DNA of 64,000 nt, taken from contig OX344752.2 of assembly GCA_947034885.2 (NCBI GenBank), forward strand, positions 30,238,386 through 30,302,385, read 5' to 3'. The stretch is from Thuidium tamariscinum (taxonomy: Eukaryota > Streptophyta > Bryopsida > Hypnales > Thuidiaceae). The notes under the pieces are model-generated. The model worked only from the letters and a program-made list of their open reading frames with translations. It had not been told where the DNA came from and ran no database searches. Position 1 is the stretch's first letter. Each line of letters starts with the position of its first letter. Below are positions 37,772 to 49,253 of this stretch, one piece after another. The position numbers and the translations under genes were made by a program.

Positions 37772-38430
37772 TTAACCCCTAAATGTCCAAGGTTTTTTAT
37801 TAGCTTCTAGGAATTTGCTCTAAATTGAAGAAAAAGCCAACATTTTGATAAGCGTTATAATTTTTTGGGGAAATGTAATCATACAAATTTGAATTAGACA
37901 TGTAAGAGATCACTTAGGAAAAGAAAACACAACAATATCACTTATGCATTGAAAAACTATAATGTTTGATCATGAACATGTTAAAATTGCAAAAGAGGGT
38001 TGAAGTCTTTCAATCCTCTTTTCACATGTCAAATCTAAAAATTTGGTCACCAAAAAAATATAAGGTTTACGAGCCTAATATGCATATTTCCAATCAATTT
38101 ATGGCTTCTCAAAATCTACTCTATTTTTTTTAGGTGAATTTCTAATGTGTTTTTTCCTCCAAGATCTAGTGTATTTGAGGCCTATTTCGAAGAGCCCTCA
38201 ACATTATGGAAAGTCAAGATTGCAATGGATACCCTTTCACAAAATCTTGAATAGAAAAATCATAGTCAAACGTTTTCGAAATCATAATTTAGATGCCAAA
38301 ACTAGACTTTGAAAAGAAGTTTCCATAAATTTAAACTACTAAAATAGCAACTTGGTTAGGTTTTATTTAACTTCAATGTTTTGCAAACACCAAATCCAAA
38401 TTGTGGCTTGGGTATTTAGGGAGTAAAACT
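37772..38430. mobile_element. TTAA-flanked element, probable copy 6
   Basis: Left end TTAACCCCTAAATGTCCAAGG is clear. A degenerate right end (TATTTAGGGAG) lies near 38415-38428. AT-rich with no coding capacity. Confidence 0.45.
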
Positions 38431-38577
38431 TATTTGCTAGTATTTTATTTTTACTTTTAAAATTTGTTTGCCAATATTTTTGTTATTTTTGTATGCTAAA
38501 AATAAAAAATAAAAAAAAATAAAAAATTGGTAGGAAACATAATATTAAATGTAATTGCTACAAATTATTTGCCACAT

Positions 38578-39460
38578 TTAATCCTTGAAAGACAAGCTTA
38601 CTAAATTTGACAACATGGCAATTTTGGACAAGTACATGAGACTAGAGAATAATTTTATGTTTTGGGTCCAAACTTTAATAGAAGGTGTGGATAAGGAGTA
38701 TTTTTCATGTGTACTAAAATTCAAGACATTTGGAAATATGAGTCAAAAGTTATTGCCTAACATGTGGGGTTCTTTTTTGTAAATAAGCAATTTGGGTAGG
38801 TAAAAGAAAATCACTTTTTTCATAAACAATAATTTGATGTATTTTTTTAGATTTCTATATATGTAGAAAGCTTTGAACCATTCCATTTTAATCAATGAAT
38901 CAAAAGTTATAAAGACTTTTTTGTTTGCATGCACTTTCGGATTCCCTACTCTGAAATAAACTTTGAAGTCCTTTATTTTCTTCAATTTTCAATTTTTTTG
39001 AAAAAACTAAAATCATAGGATATAGGTTGTTCATTAAAAACATTGCAATAATTGGGATTGGAATTTTTCATTTCCATAACTAAATTCTTAAAATTTTTGT
39101 ATTTTGAATGATTTGTTTATATTTTTTTACTTACTATTTTTTTCCTATATATTGTACAATTTCAAATGATGTGAAGTTTTTCAAGCATGTAGTCATTTTG
39201 CCTTGAAGAATGAATTCAAAAAAGCACCACCATTTTGGACATTTTTTCATACAAATGTGACCTTGTAGAGTGCAGCTGCTAAGTTCTCTATAAGGCTAAA
39301 ACAATAATTTTGTAAATTCAAAAGCTCAAATCTTGCAATGGATGTACTAAAAAAATGTGCAAAAATCCAAAAAAGATTCAAGTACTATGATCCTTAAAGG
39401 TTTGGAAAGTTCAATTTTTCAAATGCAACACGATATTTTTAGCATGTTTGATATAGAAGG
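38578..39460. mobile_element. TTAA-flanked element, probable copy 7 (right end lost)
   Basis: Left end TTAATCCTTGAAAGACAAG. The interior aligns with 20577-21527 (AGCTTTGAA, ATCAATGAATCAAAAGTTAT, ACAAATGTGACCTTGT, AGTGCAGCTGC). The right boundary is approximate. Confidence 0.55.
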
Positions 39461-39634
39461 CCTACAAAATTGAGGTATACAACAGTGAAAATAGTTTGTA
39501 CTTAATATTGAATGAAATCCAATGGTACATAACACTTTCAATTTGAATCATCATAGCACCTTCAACATCTCAAAAAAATCATAAAGTTGCTATATATTAA
39601 AATGGATATGGTGCCATATTTCAACATGATAAGA

Positions 39635-39891
39635 TCCCCCTATGAAGATACGCTGTTTGTTTGTTTGGATGTTTGTTACGTTGAGATCTCCCGGACCGTG
39701 AGTCCCCCGGGTGCGTGTTTGGTACCGTCGGAAAGCCCTCGGCGAGGAGGGGTGCACGGGCTTTGATTCATGGTGTTCCGACCTACGGCATGAAAGTTAT
39801 TGAATTTTGAAGTTTCTATACATTAAAAAAATTAGAAAATTATTTATTCTATTGTTTTCCCGGACCGTGGCAACGGCACGGGCCACCCTAG
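39635..39891 (+). mobile_element. Small non-autonomous Helitron (257 bp)
   Basis: Begins TCCCCCTATGAAG after an A (39634). Ends with a CCGTG...CACGG hairpin at about 39863-39881 followed by CTAG at 39888-39891 and a T. This fits Helitron rules: 5' TC, 3' hairpin plus CTRR, insertion between A and T, no terminal inverted repeats and no target duplication. The interior has the GTTCCGACCTACGGCATGAA block that I associate with plant Helitron ends. GC-rich compared with its flanks. Confidence 0.8.
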
Positions 39892-40099
39892 TAAGATTTA
39901 AATACCAAAATGACATCCAAATGAAAGATGTGAATTGTTGACTTGTAATCCAATCATATACCATACTTTATAATATAAAATCATCATGTATTTGATGGGA
40001 TTTGGATCTAAAAATGCCCTTTGCATAAAAGATGTCAATTGTTGAATTACCAACTCAATTTATAATATTTTAATACTTAATAATTTATATTCCAAGGCT

Positions 40100-41872
40100 G
40101 AAATACAATACCGTATATACGATTCCTCACAGCCTCTTCGTTTTCGTACCTTCTTTCGTTTTGGGGGTCCGGCACTGAACCACCCGTGAGAAGAAGTCGG
40201 CCCAGCCGACTGTTCGAGAAGAAGCCCGAGTTCTACCGACTCTAAGCTTACCCTAAAGGTAGCAGCACTTGCATTCCATCGCTAGAGCTTAGATTTCTGG
40301 AACCGGCCGTCTCGACATTTCACTTCGCCATTCTCCCCGTTCGCCATTTTCACTACTTACGAGTTTTCCGGCGCTCAATTCTTCGAAGCCGCTACTTGCG
40401 AATTTGCTTGCCGTTCTCTGGTGCGTTGCGGCGCTTGTTTGGGGCAGTTCGATGATTGGGATTTATCGGATTTCTGCGGTTAGTCTCCTCTTCCTTAAAT
40501 CTGTTTTCACCGTCACGGTTGCTCCTTTTCTTTCCTTGCGCGCTTTGGTCGGCAAATTGGACACTATATAGGTCTTTAGGGTTTGTTGAATCTGAGGCTT
40601 TTAGGGCTGGAGTGCCCATAGAAGCTGCCTGTAACGTTTGCGTTTGGTCTTTCAGCTGAAAGCGTGAATTTCGTTTGTGACTTCGTTCGGAGATAGTGCT
40701 TTCCTCTTGTCGTTAGTGAACAGTGTTGGGATTCCGTCAAATCCGCACTTGCCGGGGTTAGGCTTCAGCTTAATTTTTGGAGATTTTAGGGATTGAATGC
40801 TCAAAAAGGCTGCTTCCACAAGGTTTGCTGTTCGCCCTCCAGAGCTGAAAGCGTGAACCTTTTGTGCGACTCCTTTTGTTTGTGCATATGTTGAAATTTT
40901 GATAAGTCGGTACGTGTCTTGCCGAAGCCTCAGCTAAGATTGAGTTTCTGGGAGCGGGATTTGTGCATACAGATTGTAAATTTTGAGAGAAAGTGAGTGT
41001 CGAGTGTTGCTGGCTGCTGGTTGGTGTCTGAAATATGAGCTCCGTAGGGCGAGAACAGCCTTGTCTTTGAACCTTCTGAACGTCTACCGTGATTTTGGTG
41101 GACCAAGAATGAGCGGCTGCTTGGAAGAGAATTATACTGTTTCAATCACAAGTTGCTGGAGTCGGTGGACTTGGTCACGGGTCAGCAGTGTTGGCAATGT
41201 TTTTGGAGCGGGTTGTGATGTGATTTTGACGTTGGATTTTCTTGTTAGTTGTAGTCCCTGCTCTGTATTCAGTGTTTGTTGTTTGGCATAGTTGGGAAAT
41301 GAATTGGCGGAACAATGTGTAGGTGCTGGCGAAAGAGGTTTCGGCAGGCTAAGGTTCGGCTGAACATGACTGCCTAGGTTTGTTTCGCGTGGAATGAACG
41401 TAGAGGATACTGTTTGCGTCACTTTAAGCATTATAACCATTATAATGTAGATTGTGTTTTGGGGAGAATCCGTATAGGGCTCTGGAGAGACTACTTTGGG
41501 TTCAAGAGGCAAGGGTGTTGATACGAAATTTTATCACTATCCGTGAATTTCTTATGCAATCATTTGTATTGGGAGATTGAGGAGGTCTATAAAGTGACTG
41601 TGAACAACTCCATTTCCATTCGAAGTATTTATGGCCAATAGCCATTTAGCTAACTAATTGCTCTTGGTTTGTATTGGAGATGGCATTAACTCTGGAACGA
41701 TTTTAGTATCCTCTAACTTTAAGTTTCAATTTGGGGGTATGTCGGTAGAGATCATTGTGATTGGATTTTGATGTGAGGAAGGGTGTTCTGTTTGGGGCTT
41801 TCAGGAAGAGCTTGGGAAGTAGTTGGTGAAGGAGGGGTATTCGATTGAAGCAAGGTTGTGGGGGGCAGTGCA
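40100..41872 (+). promoter_or_regulatory. Promoter and long 5' leader region of the MYND gene
   Basis: From about 40100 the sequence turns GC-richer and gene-like up to the ATG at 41873, with no protein frame of its own. A leader intron is likely: a pyrimidine-rich TTTGGGGCTTTCAG ends at about 41803, some 70 bp before the ATG. The donor was not fixed. The part at 41385-41680 resembles intron 1 of ABA4. Confidence 0.5.
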
Positions 41873-42742
41873 ATGTCGATGAAAGGGGCTCGTCGGTGCG
41901 GGCATGTGGAGCATGCCTTCGAGGACACTGGAGAAGACGACAGTGACGTACACGATCGTTTCGCTGGTGTCAAAGCTGCGCTACTAGCACACCGGGAGAA
42001 GCTAATAGCTGCTGCCAAAGCGGGGAAGTCTCTGGATAGTGACACCAGAACCGGTGCTCAGTACAATTTCACGGCTTATGATGGTGATCAAGACTCAGCT
42101 GCAGCGCTGTCTGCATTGTCCGTGAAAGCTTGTGCACATTGCAATAGTGGCGGAAAATTGATGATCTGTACAGGATGCAGAAATACATATTACTGCTCTC
42201 GGGAGCATCAGAGTGCTGATTGGCGCAATGGTCACAAAGAGACTTGCAAGACGGGAGGCTCCCGACCTCCAACAACAGTGGCACCGTCACCTCCTCCCAG
42301 AGAGATCTTAGAGCCGGGAGAGAGGCCCCTCAGCATAGAGATGCTCGAATTGGCTGAGTTGTTCAAGTCAGTACATAAAGACATGCCAGAAGAAAACAAA
42401 GAGGGTGCGCTTCGGAAGGTTATTCATGTGTGCGAGCTAATTATAAAGCGAGGCAATCCGGATAATATTCCTATCCCTCAAGTATTCTACATGCTTCAGG
42501 AGGCCCGACAAATGATTCGCCCCTTTGTAGCTGAGAGAGAAGGTAGAGAAGCTAGAGAAGCTAGCTTAGCCCTAATTGAGCAGCAGTCCGAGCCCGAGGT
42601 GAAGCCGAAGCCTAAGGCTGAGTCCAAGCTCAAGGCCGAGTCGACATCGCGTGTCGAGACAAGTGCCAAGCAACAGTCTGCAAAGCATACCACATCATCG
42701 AAGAAGAAGTCTGGCAAGAAGGGAAGGCGACGAGTGCCATGA
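41873..42742 (+). CDS. MYND zinc-finger protein, 289 aa, single coding exon
   Basis: ATG at 41873 (MSMKGARRCG) is the first in-frame ATG; upstream in-frame sequence only offers a GTG. The MYND finger spans residues 87-125: CAHC, then CTGC, YYCSREHQSADW and GHKETC, with all expected Cys/His ligands visible. A Pro-rich linker follows (about 130-145), then a helical region to about residue 220 (ELAELFKSVHKDM...ELIIKRGN), and a C-terminal Lys/Glu/Ser-rich tail ending in KKKSGKKGRRRVP, which could act as a nuclear signal. Known: MYND fingers bind short proline-rich peptides and act in transcription or co-chaperone complexes. No SET, TPR or other catalytic domain is present, so the exact role is open. 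Confidence 0.9.
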   Translation: MSMKGARRCGHVEHAFEDTGEDDSDVHDRFAGVKAALLAHREKLIAAAKAGKSLDSDTRTGAQYNFTAYDGDQDSAAALSALSVKACAHCNSGGKLMICTGCRNTYYCSREHQSADWRNGHKETCKTGGSRPPTTVAPSPPPREILEPGERPLSIEMLELAELFKSVHKDMPEENKEGALRKVIHVCELIIKRGNPDNIPIPQVFYMLQEARQMIRPFVAEREGREAREASLALIEQQSEPEVKPKPKAESKLKAESTSRVETSAKQQSAKHTTSSKKKSGKKGRRRVP

Positions 42743-44110
42743 AGGCTTTCATGCCGTGTGTTCCTAACCGTCAGTTCCTTGTTCTGCTTGCTCGTTCCAA
42801 TTCTGAGCTACATCCAATTAGCTGACGATTTAGGCCATCCTCCATACCAGACGATTTGCAGTGTAAAAAGGATGCCAATCGGTTGTGTGCCCTTCTCGAA
42901 CGCTTGCCAACATTGTGGCCGGGTATTCTTGCGATACGCTGTTCACTGACACGAATTCAGTCCATCAGGGAGGAATTTGTTGTGTATTGTCTTGGCTCCT
43001 TTCGCATGCTTCGACCTACAGGCGACACGGTTCTTGCTCTTTACTGAAACTAATAGCTAAAGCAGGTCCACTATCCATATTATCCTTTTAGACTGTATCC
43101 CAGGTCGGCGTTGTTGACCAACTTGTTAATCCGTAATGGCCTTTGCTTCGGTTTCTGAACAGACTTCTGATTTGGTTTCAATGTTTCTAGCTGACAGGGC
43201 TGCTGAGTGTTCCAGTTTCTTTCTGATCTGGTGTAGGAATCCTGAAATGAATCTCGCTTGAGGGGGAATTATCAATGAGAAATATCATGCGACTCTATAG
43301 GAGAGTGCTCATAAACCGCTCAGGCTTTTGCACCTGTCCATTAGGAGGCTCTGAAATAGATAGTTGATTGTCAAAAAATGAATTGTGGATTACATTGAAG
43401 CATGCTAAGATTTGTTTTTTGCAAATCGAATGGATGGTTTCAAAGTCCCAATGGCTTCATTCTCAACTAAGTGGTTAGGTGTTTCTTGATTATATTTAAA
43501 ATAAGAATTAGTTGTTGAAGTACCTTCTTTCAAGTGTTCAAAAATTTGAAATAATGGTTTATTCAAATAATCATTTCAGTCTTAGAAAGGAACACTTTTA
43601 GAAACAAATGCTATTACTTTTTACATGTTGTAGTGCTAGTTTTTGAAGCAAGCCAGATTTTTTTTCAAACTGCACATGTATGGGTTTGCAAGGCCTACTG
43701 ATCACAGATAAGGCCCTATGCTAGACTGTGTTTGAAAATTCATAACTAATGCAACAATGCTTCAAAAAATATGAAACAACTTGTGTTAGATTCCTTGTTT
43801 ATTTCTCTTTCACTAAAAAATGAGTGAAAAATATTACCATCCAAAAAAATACATGAAAAAGGTGGACCATCCCTTAGATGAGCTGTTTATGAGCCTCCTC
43901 CTCTAAAGCACTTCAAACTAACAGTGCACTAGAAACAAGTGTCACTAGTGTGACGTCCAGAATCAGTGGATGTTTAACCTTGGAGTGCTCTGACGTCCAA
44001 TTTCTGGACGATGTACAGATTGAAAATGAGTTTGGATGAAAGTCATTCAAATTTATTTAGGTAATATATGATGTTGTGATCTTGCTCTCAGCTACACTAA
44101 GTCATTCCAG
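42743..44110. other. 3' flank of the MYND gene and intergenic DNA
   Basis: No further coding region seen. At about 43950-44015 two short hairpin-prone GACGTCCA...TGGA blocks occur. Confidence 0.4.
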
Positions 44111-44159
44111 AGGTACAAGTAAAACTAGAAGTCCCCTATTTGGGGCTCGATTAATTTAC

Positions 44160-44470
44160 CTACTTCACCTCTCGTAGGAAACTTGGGGCCTCTGATTACA
44201 AACATGAAATCAGAATTTGTAAATTTTATCATGAGTGGGAAATAAAAATTTAAGTGTTTTCCCAAGGGGCCAAGCAAGGGGGTCAATTCACCCCGGCTGA
44301 CATCCCCCAAGCCCAAACTATCACAGGATGTTACGTCCTAAATTAAAGGTGGGCCCAAGAAGGTGGGTTTACCTTGGGAGAAAATGTTGGAGTTTTTTAT
44401 TTTTTGGAAATAATTTATTTTGCAAATTCAAATTTCATTTTTGCAATCCCCCAATTAGGTAAGGGAGGTC
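44160..44470. repeat. Long imperfect inverted repeat (fold-back)
   Basis: Left arm about 44190-44270 (ATTACAAACATGAAATCAG ... GGGAAATAAAAATTTAAGTG, TTTTCCC) pairs with right arm about 44375-44455 (GGGAGAAAATG ... TTTGCAAATTCAAATTTCAT, TTGCAATCCCCC). Outer pieces also pair: GGTGGGCCCAAG at 44348 and GGGCCCACC at 44553, each near a GTTACGTCC/GTAACGTCC word. Likely a fold-back or MITE relic of 300-480 bp. Confidence 0.6.
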
Positions 44471-45297
44471 TAGAACAGGCCGTAGACATGACACAAAATA
44501 TAGGACTTTTTTTCACTTTTACCCTGGAGAACCCAAAATTTAGCTTGCTGGGCCCACCTTCGATGGTAGGATTTACAGTAACGTCCAGCGGTCCTGCCAG
44601 ACTATCTGCCCAATGGAGCGAAATTTCGCCAAACAGAAACGCCGTGGCAGAAGATGATTTGCACTCTCTGGAGGCGCAATGAGAACTGGCAGCTGACCGT
44701 CTGGATAAGAGAACTTGGATTCCAACATGCCCCACCAATCTCTCGCACTCTTCTCCAGTCCGCAATCTCTCTTTGTTGTCAAGTCGCTAAATTAGGACAT
44801 TCAAGCTTGTGCAGCTCATCACTGGTGACATGAATTTGCTGGCTCCTGCTTGGTGACCTTCGTCAACCTTTGCAGTTCTTTGTAGAGCTTTCGCTGATGG
44901 GTTGTGAACAATTCCCGAAGTGGCTGTTCATAGAGCCTTCAATTGCCGTTGAGATCGAGAACGACTTCTGGCTGGGCTGGTAGCACTACTGCGAATGGGA
45001 GGTGGGAACTTTGAAATGATCGCTGTTTCTTGACTGTTGGCGGAGGGTAGGGTCCAAGAGCTCTCCTTTTGGTTGTTCCGAAGTGAGTGAGAATTTCCAT
45101 TGCCATCCTCGTTTGTGTCTTGTCTGATGATTTGATGCCTTTCGTTTGATTTGGTGGGGGTTTGAAGACTGGATTGATTGTTTGTGCTGGAGAGATCGAA
45201 CCCTAATATGGGTTGAAGGATTTGGGCACGAGGTCGTGAAGCTTCTTTTATGTTTGAATGCCTGAATCGTGTGGATTGTATTTACAGGGTCGGAGCC

Positions 45298-47342
45298 ATG
45301 GCGTATTCTTGCTCGGCAATGGGGCTTGTTGCGGGTGAGCCTCTGCAGGTGAGCCTTCCTCGGTTCCATGCGCTTTGCTATCAAGCATTGTGAATGATTT
45401 TGAAAAAACTTTGTTACGATTCAGGGTAGATTCACAGAATTCTAGGTTGAGGATACTGTTTGTGTTAGTTTAGGCAGGTTAGCCAATAATTAGGAGTGTG
45501 CTTTCATTGGGAGATCACACAATCGAGCTCTCTGGGGAGATCAATTTGGGTATTACTCGAGAATTGAATTGTTATCACTCTGTACGAATTTCCTATGCAA
45601 TTATTTGATGTGGGATGCTGAGGACCACTATTGAAGGGATAGTAGACAAACTCATTTTTATTTAAAGATATGTGGGAATAGTTGTGTAGCTAATTCAAAC
45701 TTACACCACTTGCTAATTGAGAGTCACCCCAATGTATGAATAGATGAGTTGTTGTTGGGAACGGGGTCAGTCAAGACGACACAGGATCGGTTCCCTAACT
45801 GTCTTTGTATCTTCTAGCTCCTTCTTCTTTTTTTACACAGTATCTTCTAGCTTATAATGCATACTGCAGATCTCCAGAAAGTGCACCAACAGTAGAAACG
45901 ACAGTCATGAGCGGACGGGGATCATGGCTCTGTCCACAATCAACAAATTTCGAAGTAGGCAAAATTTTGGTCCAAGCCAGTTCTCTGGTGTGAGGAGATG
46001 GGATGCGGGAAGGCTTCAGGGATTTCCGTTAACGAAAGTAGAGACGGTGCGTCGACCATTTCTTACAGGGAATTCTTCGAAACTGGTAGTTTGCTCATGT
46101 AAGTAAGCTTTTGATTTCCTACTTAGGGATACTCTGGATTGCACATTTTGAAGCAACAAGCTTGAGTAACAAGAAATCTTGATTAGTTAAAATAATTTAT
46201 TTCTTATTTGTTGTTTACTTTATACTAATTCTAGGAACATGAAGAGGTGGCACTTACCTGGCTTCTATGTGGCATGAATGAGATATTTGAGATACCAAGG
46301 ATTCAACGCATCTCTTTGAGGGAGTGGACTCTTTCTACCTCAAATTTGTCATTAGATATCATAGATGCAATCGATTATTTCAGTCCTTTGAAACATGTGT
46401 CTTGATGATATTCAGTGCCGGTGGAACCGGCCAGCAGTGTGCAAATAGCAAGCACGATGTTCACACTTGGCACGGCATTCGTTGTGCCTTTCTACACGGT
46501 CATGATTGTGGCTCCGAAGTGGAAATGGGTACGCCTTTCCTTTGAGCTCTTGTATTTGAGAGACGTTTTTCTGAAGTATAGCTTTCCATCATTTGCCTGA
46601 TCGTTCACTTTGATTTTTGTAACTTCTCAGACGAAGAAGCTCGTAGAAAGTGATCTGCCTTATGTTGTTTTGGGCGCGATGTACATCTACCTTCTTTATC
46701 TTTCGTGGACTCCGGAAACGCTGAGTCTCATGTTTGCGAGCAAGTATCTTCTCCCCGAGGCAAGTGGTGCTCTTTTTGCACTTGGTCATCAAATCAAATT
46801 GTTTCTTTTCTTTTCAGTCAAATCAAATCGAAACTCCGAAGTGGAATGGGTACCGCTTGATCATCAAATTTAATTGATTCAAAATAAAATCCTTTTTCCT
46901 TACACCGAGTGCAATCTGGTTGTTAACTTCGTTGCCCATTAATTGATGTGGAAAGCAGCTTCCAGGGATTACGCGCATGTTTTCCAGCACCATAACGGTT
47001 GCGTCAGCGTGGCTCCACTTGCTTGTAGCTGATCTTTTTTGCGGCCGGTAAAGTGATGGTTGATATTTCAACCAAAACCACTCAGAATCAGTCTTTGCTA
47101 TTTCATCCTTTAGAGCTAATTGTCCTTTCCGTTATGATCTGGTGGGTTTCATCCATGCGCTCATGCTGAGCATGTGTGTACATTTTGGAAGGTATGTGTT
47201 TCTCGACGGTCTGCAGCACAAAGTGGAGACACGCCATTCTCTTGTATTATGTCTCATGATGTGTCCTATTGGCATCGTTTCTCATGTGGTCACCAAGGTG
47301 ATTCTCCTTCTATCCCAGCTCTCCTTTGTAATGTTAAATTAA
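45298..47342 (+). CDS. ABA4: ABA4-type protein (DUF4281), neoxanthin/ABA pathway, about 253 aa
   Basis: Exons 45298-45348, 45870-46098, 46416-46528, 46631-46759, 46959-47047 and 47192-47342, all in phase. The fourth intron starts with GC (GAG|GCAAGT), the rest with GT. Start [10 protein letters not shown], just after a TTTACAG that probably ends a leader intron; 94 or so N-terminal residues, Ser/Arg-rich and poor in acidic residues, look like a plastid transit peptide. The conserved core follows: [85 protein letters not shown], with about four hydrophobic membrane segments. Known: Arabidopsis ABA4 is a plastid membrane protein needed for neoxanthin formation from violaxanthin. The last few residues after VVTK differ from seed-plant ABA4, so a further small exon cannot be excluded. 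Confidence 0.93.
45420..45760 (+). repeat. Diverged duplicate of the MYND-gene leader, in ABA4 intron 1
   Basis: Blocks shared in order with 41385-41680: GAGGATACTGTTTG, TATCAC, GAATTTC-TATGCAAT-ATTTG, GGGA-GCTGAGGA-type, and TTAGCTAA/GTAGCTAATT. A third scrap with GAGGAT-CT-TTTGCGTC-CTT-AAGCATT lies at 47850-47876, downstream of ABA4. Confidence 0.6.
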
Positions 47343-48951
47343 AATTCCTCTATGATGGATAGGATATACGAACCGATGTTAATCTGTGAAGGTACGAATA
47401 TAATTTTATTATTATTATTATGTTCGAGGAAGCTTGGAGCTTACCTGAAATTTCGATCCTGAAAATCTTAAGACGTGCTCCTCGTTCATGGCGCTTGTTT
47501 TCTTTCATCTGGAAGTAGAAGTCATTTAACGTATTTTCTGACCGAGCCAGGGTCCTCTTGTGTCTACTCTGTAATTGTATCACCAATCGTACCTCCATCT
47601 GGCTGAGTGGGTGACTGACAGGAAGTAGTTAACCTTTTGTGTGAATTCTTTTTTTATTTTTTAAACAAATGAAACGCAATTTCATTGCAATTTTGTGTGA
47701 GTTCTGAAATGTTTTCCTCCTCCAGGTGATCGCGTCCTTTGCAAGGCGCATTGATGGTGAAAGCACCGCAGACATCGGGAAAGTGTTGGCGTAGGAAGAT
47801 TGAGACTTTAATACCTCCCTTCTTTGATTGCACTCGGTGTAAGGTTGAGGATTCTATTTGCGTCGCTTCAAGCATTTAACTATTCAATGTCAAAGGCAGA
47901 TGTTTGATGTCCGATGGATGACAAAGAATTTTTCTTTTCGGGATAGAAGTGCAACTATTCATTCTTGGAATTTTTTGTGGAGAGGAGAAATCTTCTAGAG
48001 TAGTTTGATTTCCAATGACTGCTTTTGGATTTTTATGAAACAATGATGCTAACAGTGATGGTATCAAAATGGATGACTTTAAATTGATGTAGGAATAAAT
48101 GTTTTAGTTGATCATCATAGAATACATACTCATTGAAAGGTCAATTTTTTGTGTAGAAGAGCCAAGTTTGTTGTAGGCAAATTCTTATCATTGTTCATGA
48201 AAATCTAATGTCATTTCAAAGTGGGAGGTTATAAGTCATTGTAAATGATTCTACACAACGTTGGTTTTGAAAGATGAGTGGTTGTAGAAATTTTGTCCAT
48301 GATTCATGTTTATGTCACCTACCAATTATTTCAACTAAGTGTGGATAGATAAGTTGTTTGAAGTGAACATTTGAAAATGATGGATAACAATCTTTAATAT
48401 GGTAAGTATTCCTAATTGTGATCCCTATTTTATTGTATGAGTATCAACTTTCTTTCTTCATTTCGAACTCACATCTAAGATGGTTGTTCTTTGTTTGTGT
48501 AAGCGGCACAACTTTCGTAAGACAAGAATGACTATCTTAGATTTAGCTTTTAGAAATAAGAAAGGGTGTAGATAGTAATGCATTTGTGTAGGGTTTATGA
48601 ATAGCTATAAATATCTTAAGAGCATTTTTAGTATTAAAAAGTCAAACAAAGGTTTGTGAAGTAATGATGGAAGGTTGCAATGACCTATGATACTTCTAAT
48701 TATTGCACTTCCTTTGATGTAACAATATTTGATATGTAAATTAAATATCCATTCAATTATAAGTTTTTAAATAGTTAGAAAAGTTTTAAAATATATTATT
48801 ATATTTTGAGGCTAAAGTTAAACATGTAGTGTGAATTAAAGATTTAGGAATGGATTGAAAGAAGTAGTCACATTTGAGTTGCATGTAGGCATTAGAGTCA
48901 TCTTGAATAGCTAAGAAAAATAGCTAGTTTAAAAATGTTTCACACGAATAT
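47343..48951. other. Downstream of ABA4, intergenic
   Basis: Contains an (ATT)n run near 47405-47420 and a 19-bp block at 47826-47844 that is the exact inverse complement of 46898-46916 in an ABA4 intron. After about 47900 it becomes AT-rich. No gene seen. Confidence 0.4.
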
Positions 48952-49253
48952 GGCAAATTTCGTTAAAATGGTGGTATTCGATTAGTTTGACACTTTTGAC
49001 AAACCGCGCAGTCTGAAATGTAAAAATATCATAGATTTTAAAAATCTATATATGTTGTAGATCTTTGAAATCTATACTTGTCCAAGATATTTTAGATTGT
49101 ACAGTCTGAAATGGAAAACTGTCATAGATTTTGAAAATCTATATGTGTCCTAAATTTTTGAAAATCTAAACATGTCTTAGATGTCAATTTCAATCTAGAC
49201 CGCATGGTCTAAAAAATGGCATTTAGAATACTGCCATTTTAATGAAATTTGCC
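48952..49253. mobile_element. MITE with GGCAAATTTC ends (302 bp)
   Basis: Terminal inverted repeats of about 28 bp: GGCAAATTTCGTTAAAATGG... on the left and CCATTTTAATGAAATTTGCC on the right, followed inward by GGTATTC/GAATACTGCC. The interior has two copies of a CAGTCTGAAATG...ATAGATTTT-AAAATCTATAT block about 96 bp apart. Relatives at 32148-32325 and 27395-27520. Confidence 0.85.

Noticed and set aside
44415-44765. 116-codon minus-strand frame
   Set aside because: Overlaps the inverted-repeat relic and the likely ABA4 5' flank; no conserved motif and no splice partners.
44986-45384. 132-codon minus-strand frame
   Set aside because: Antisense to the ABA4 leader and first exon; composition is His/Ser/Arg-rich without a domain.
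47284-47342. Intron starting at VVTK|GTGATT in ABA4
   Set aside because: The donor is poor and an in-frame stop follows 13 codons later, giving a normal protein length; kept as the terminal exon, with a small doubt.
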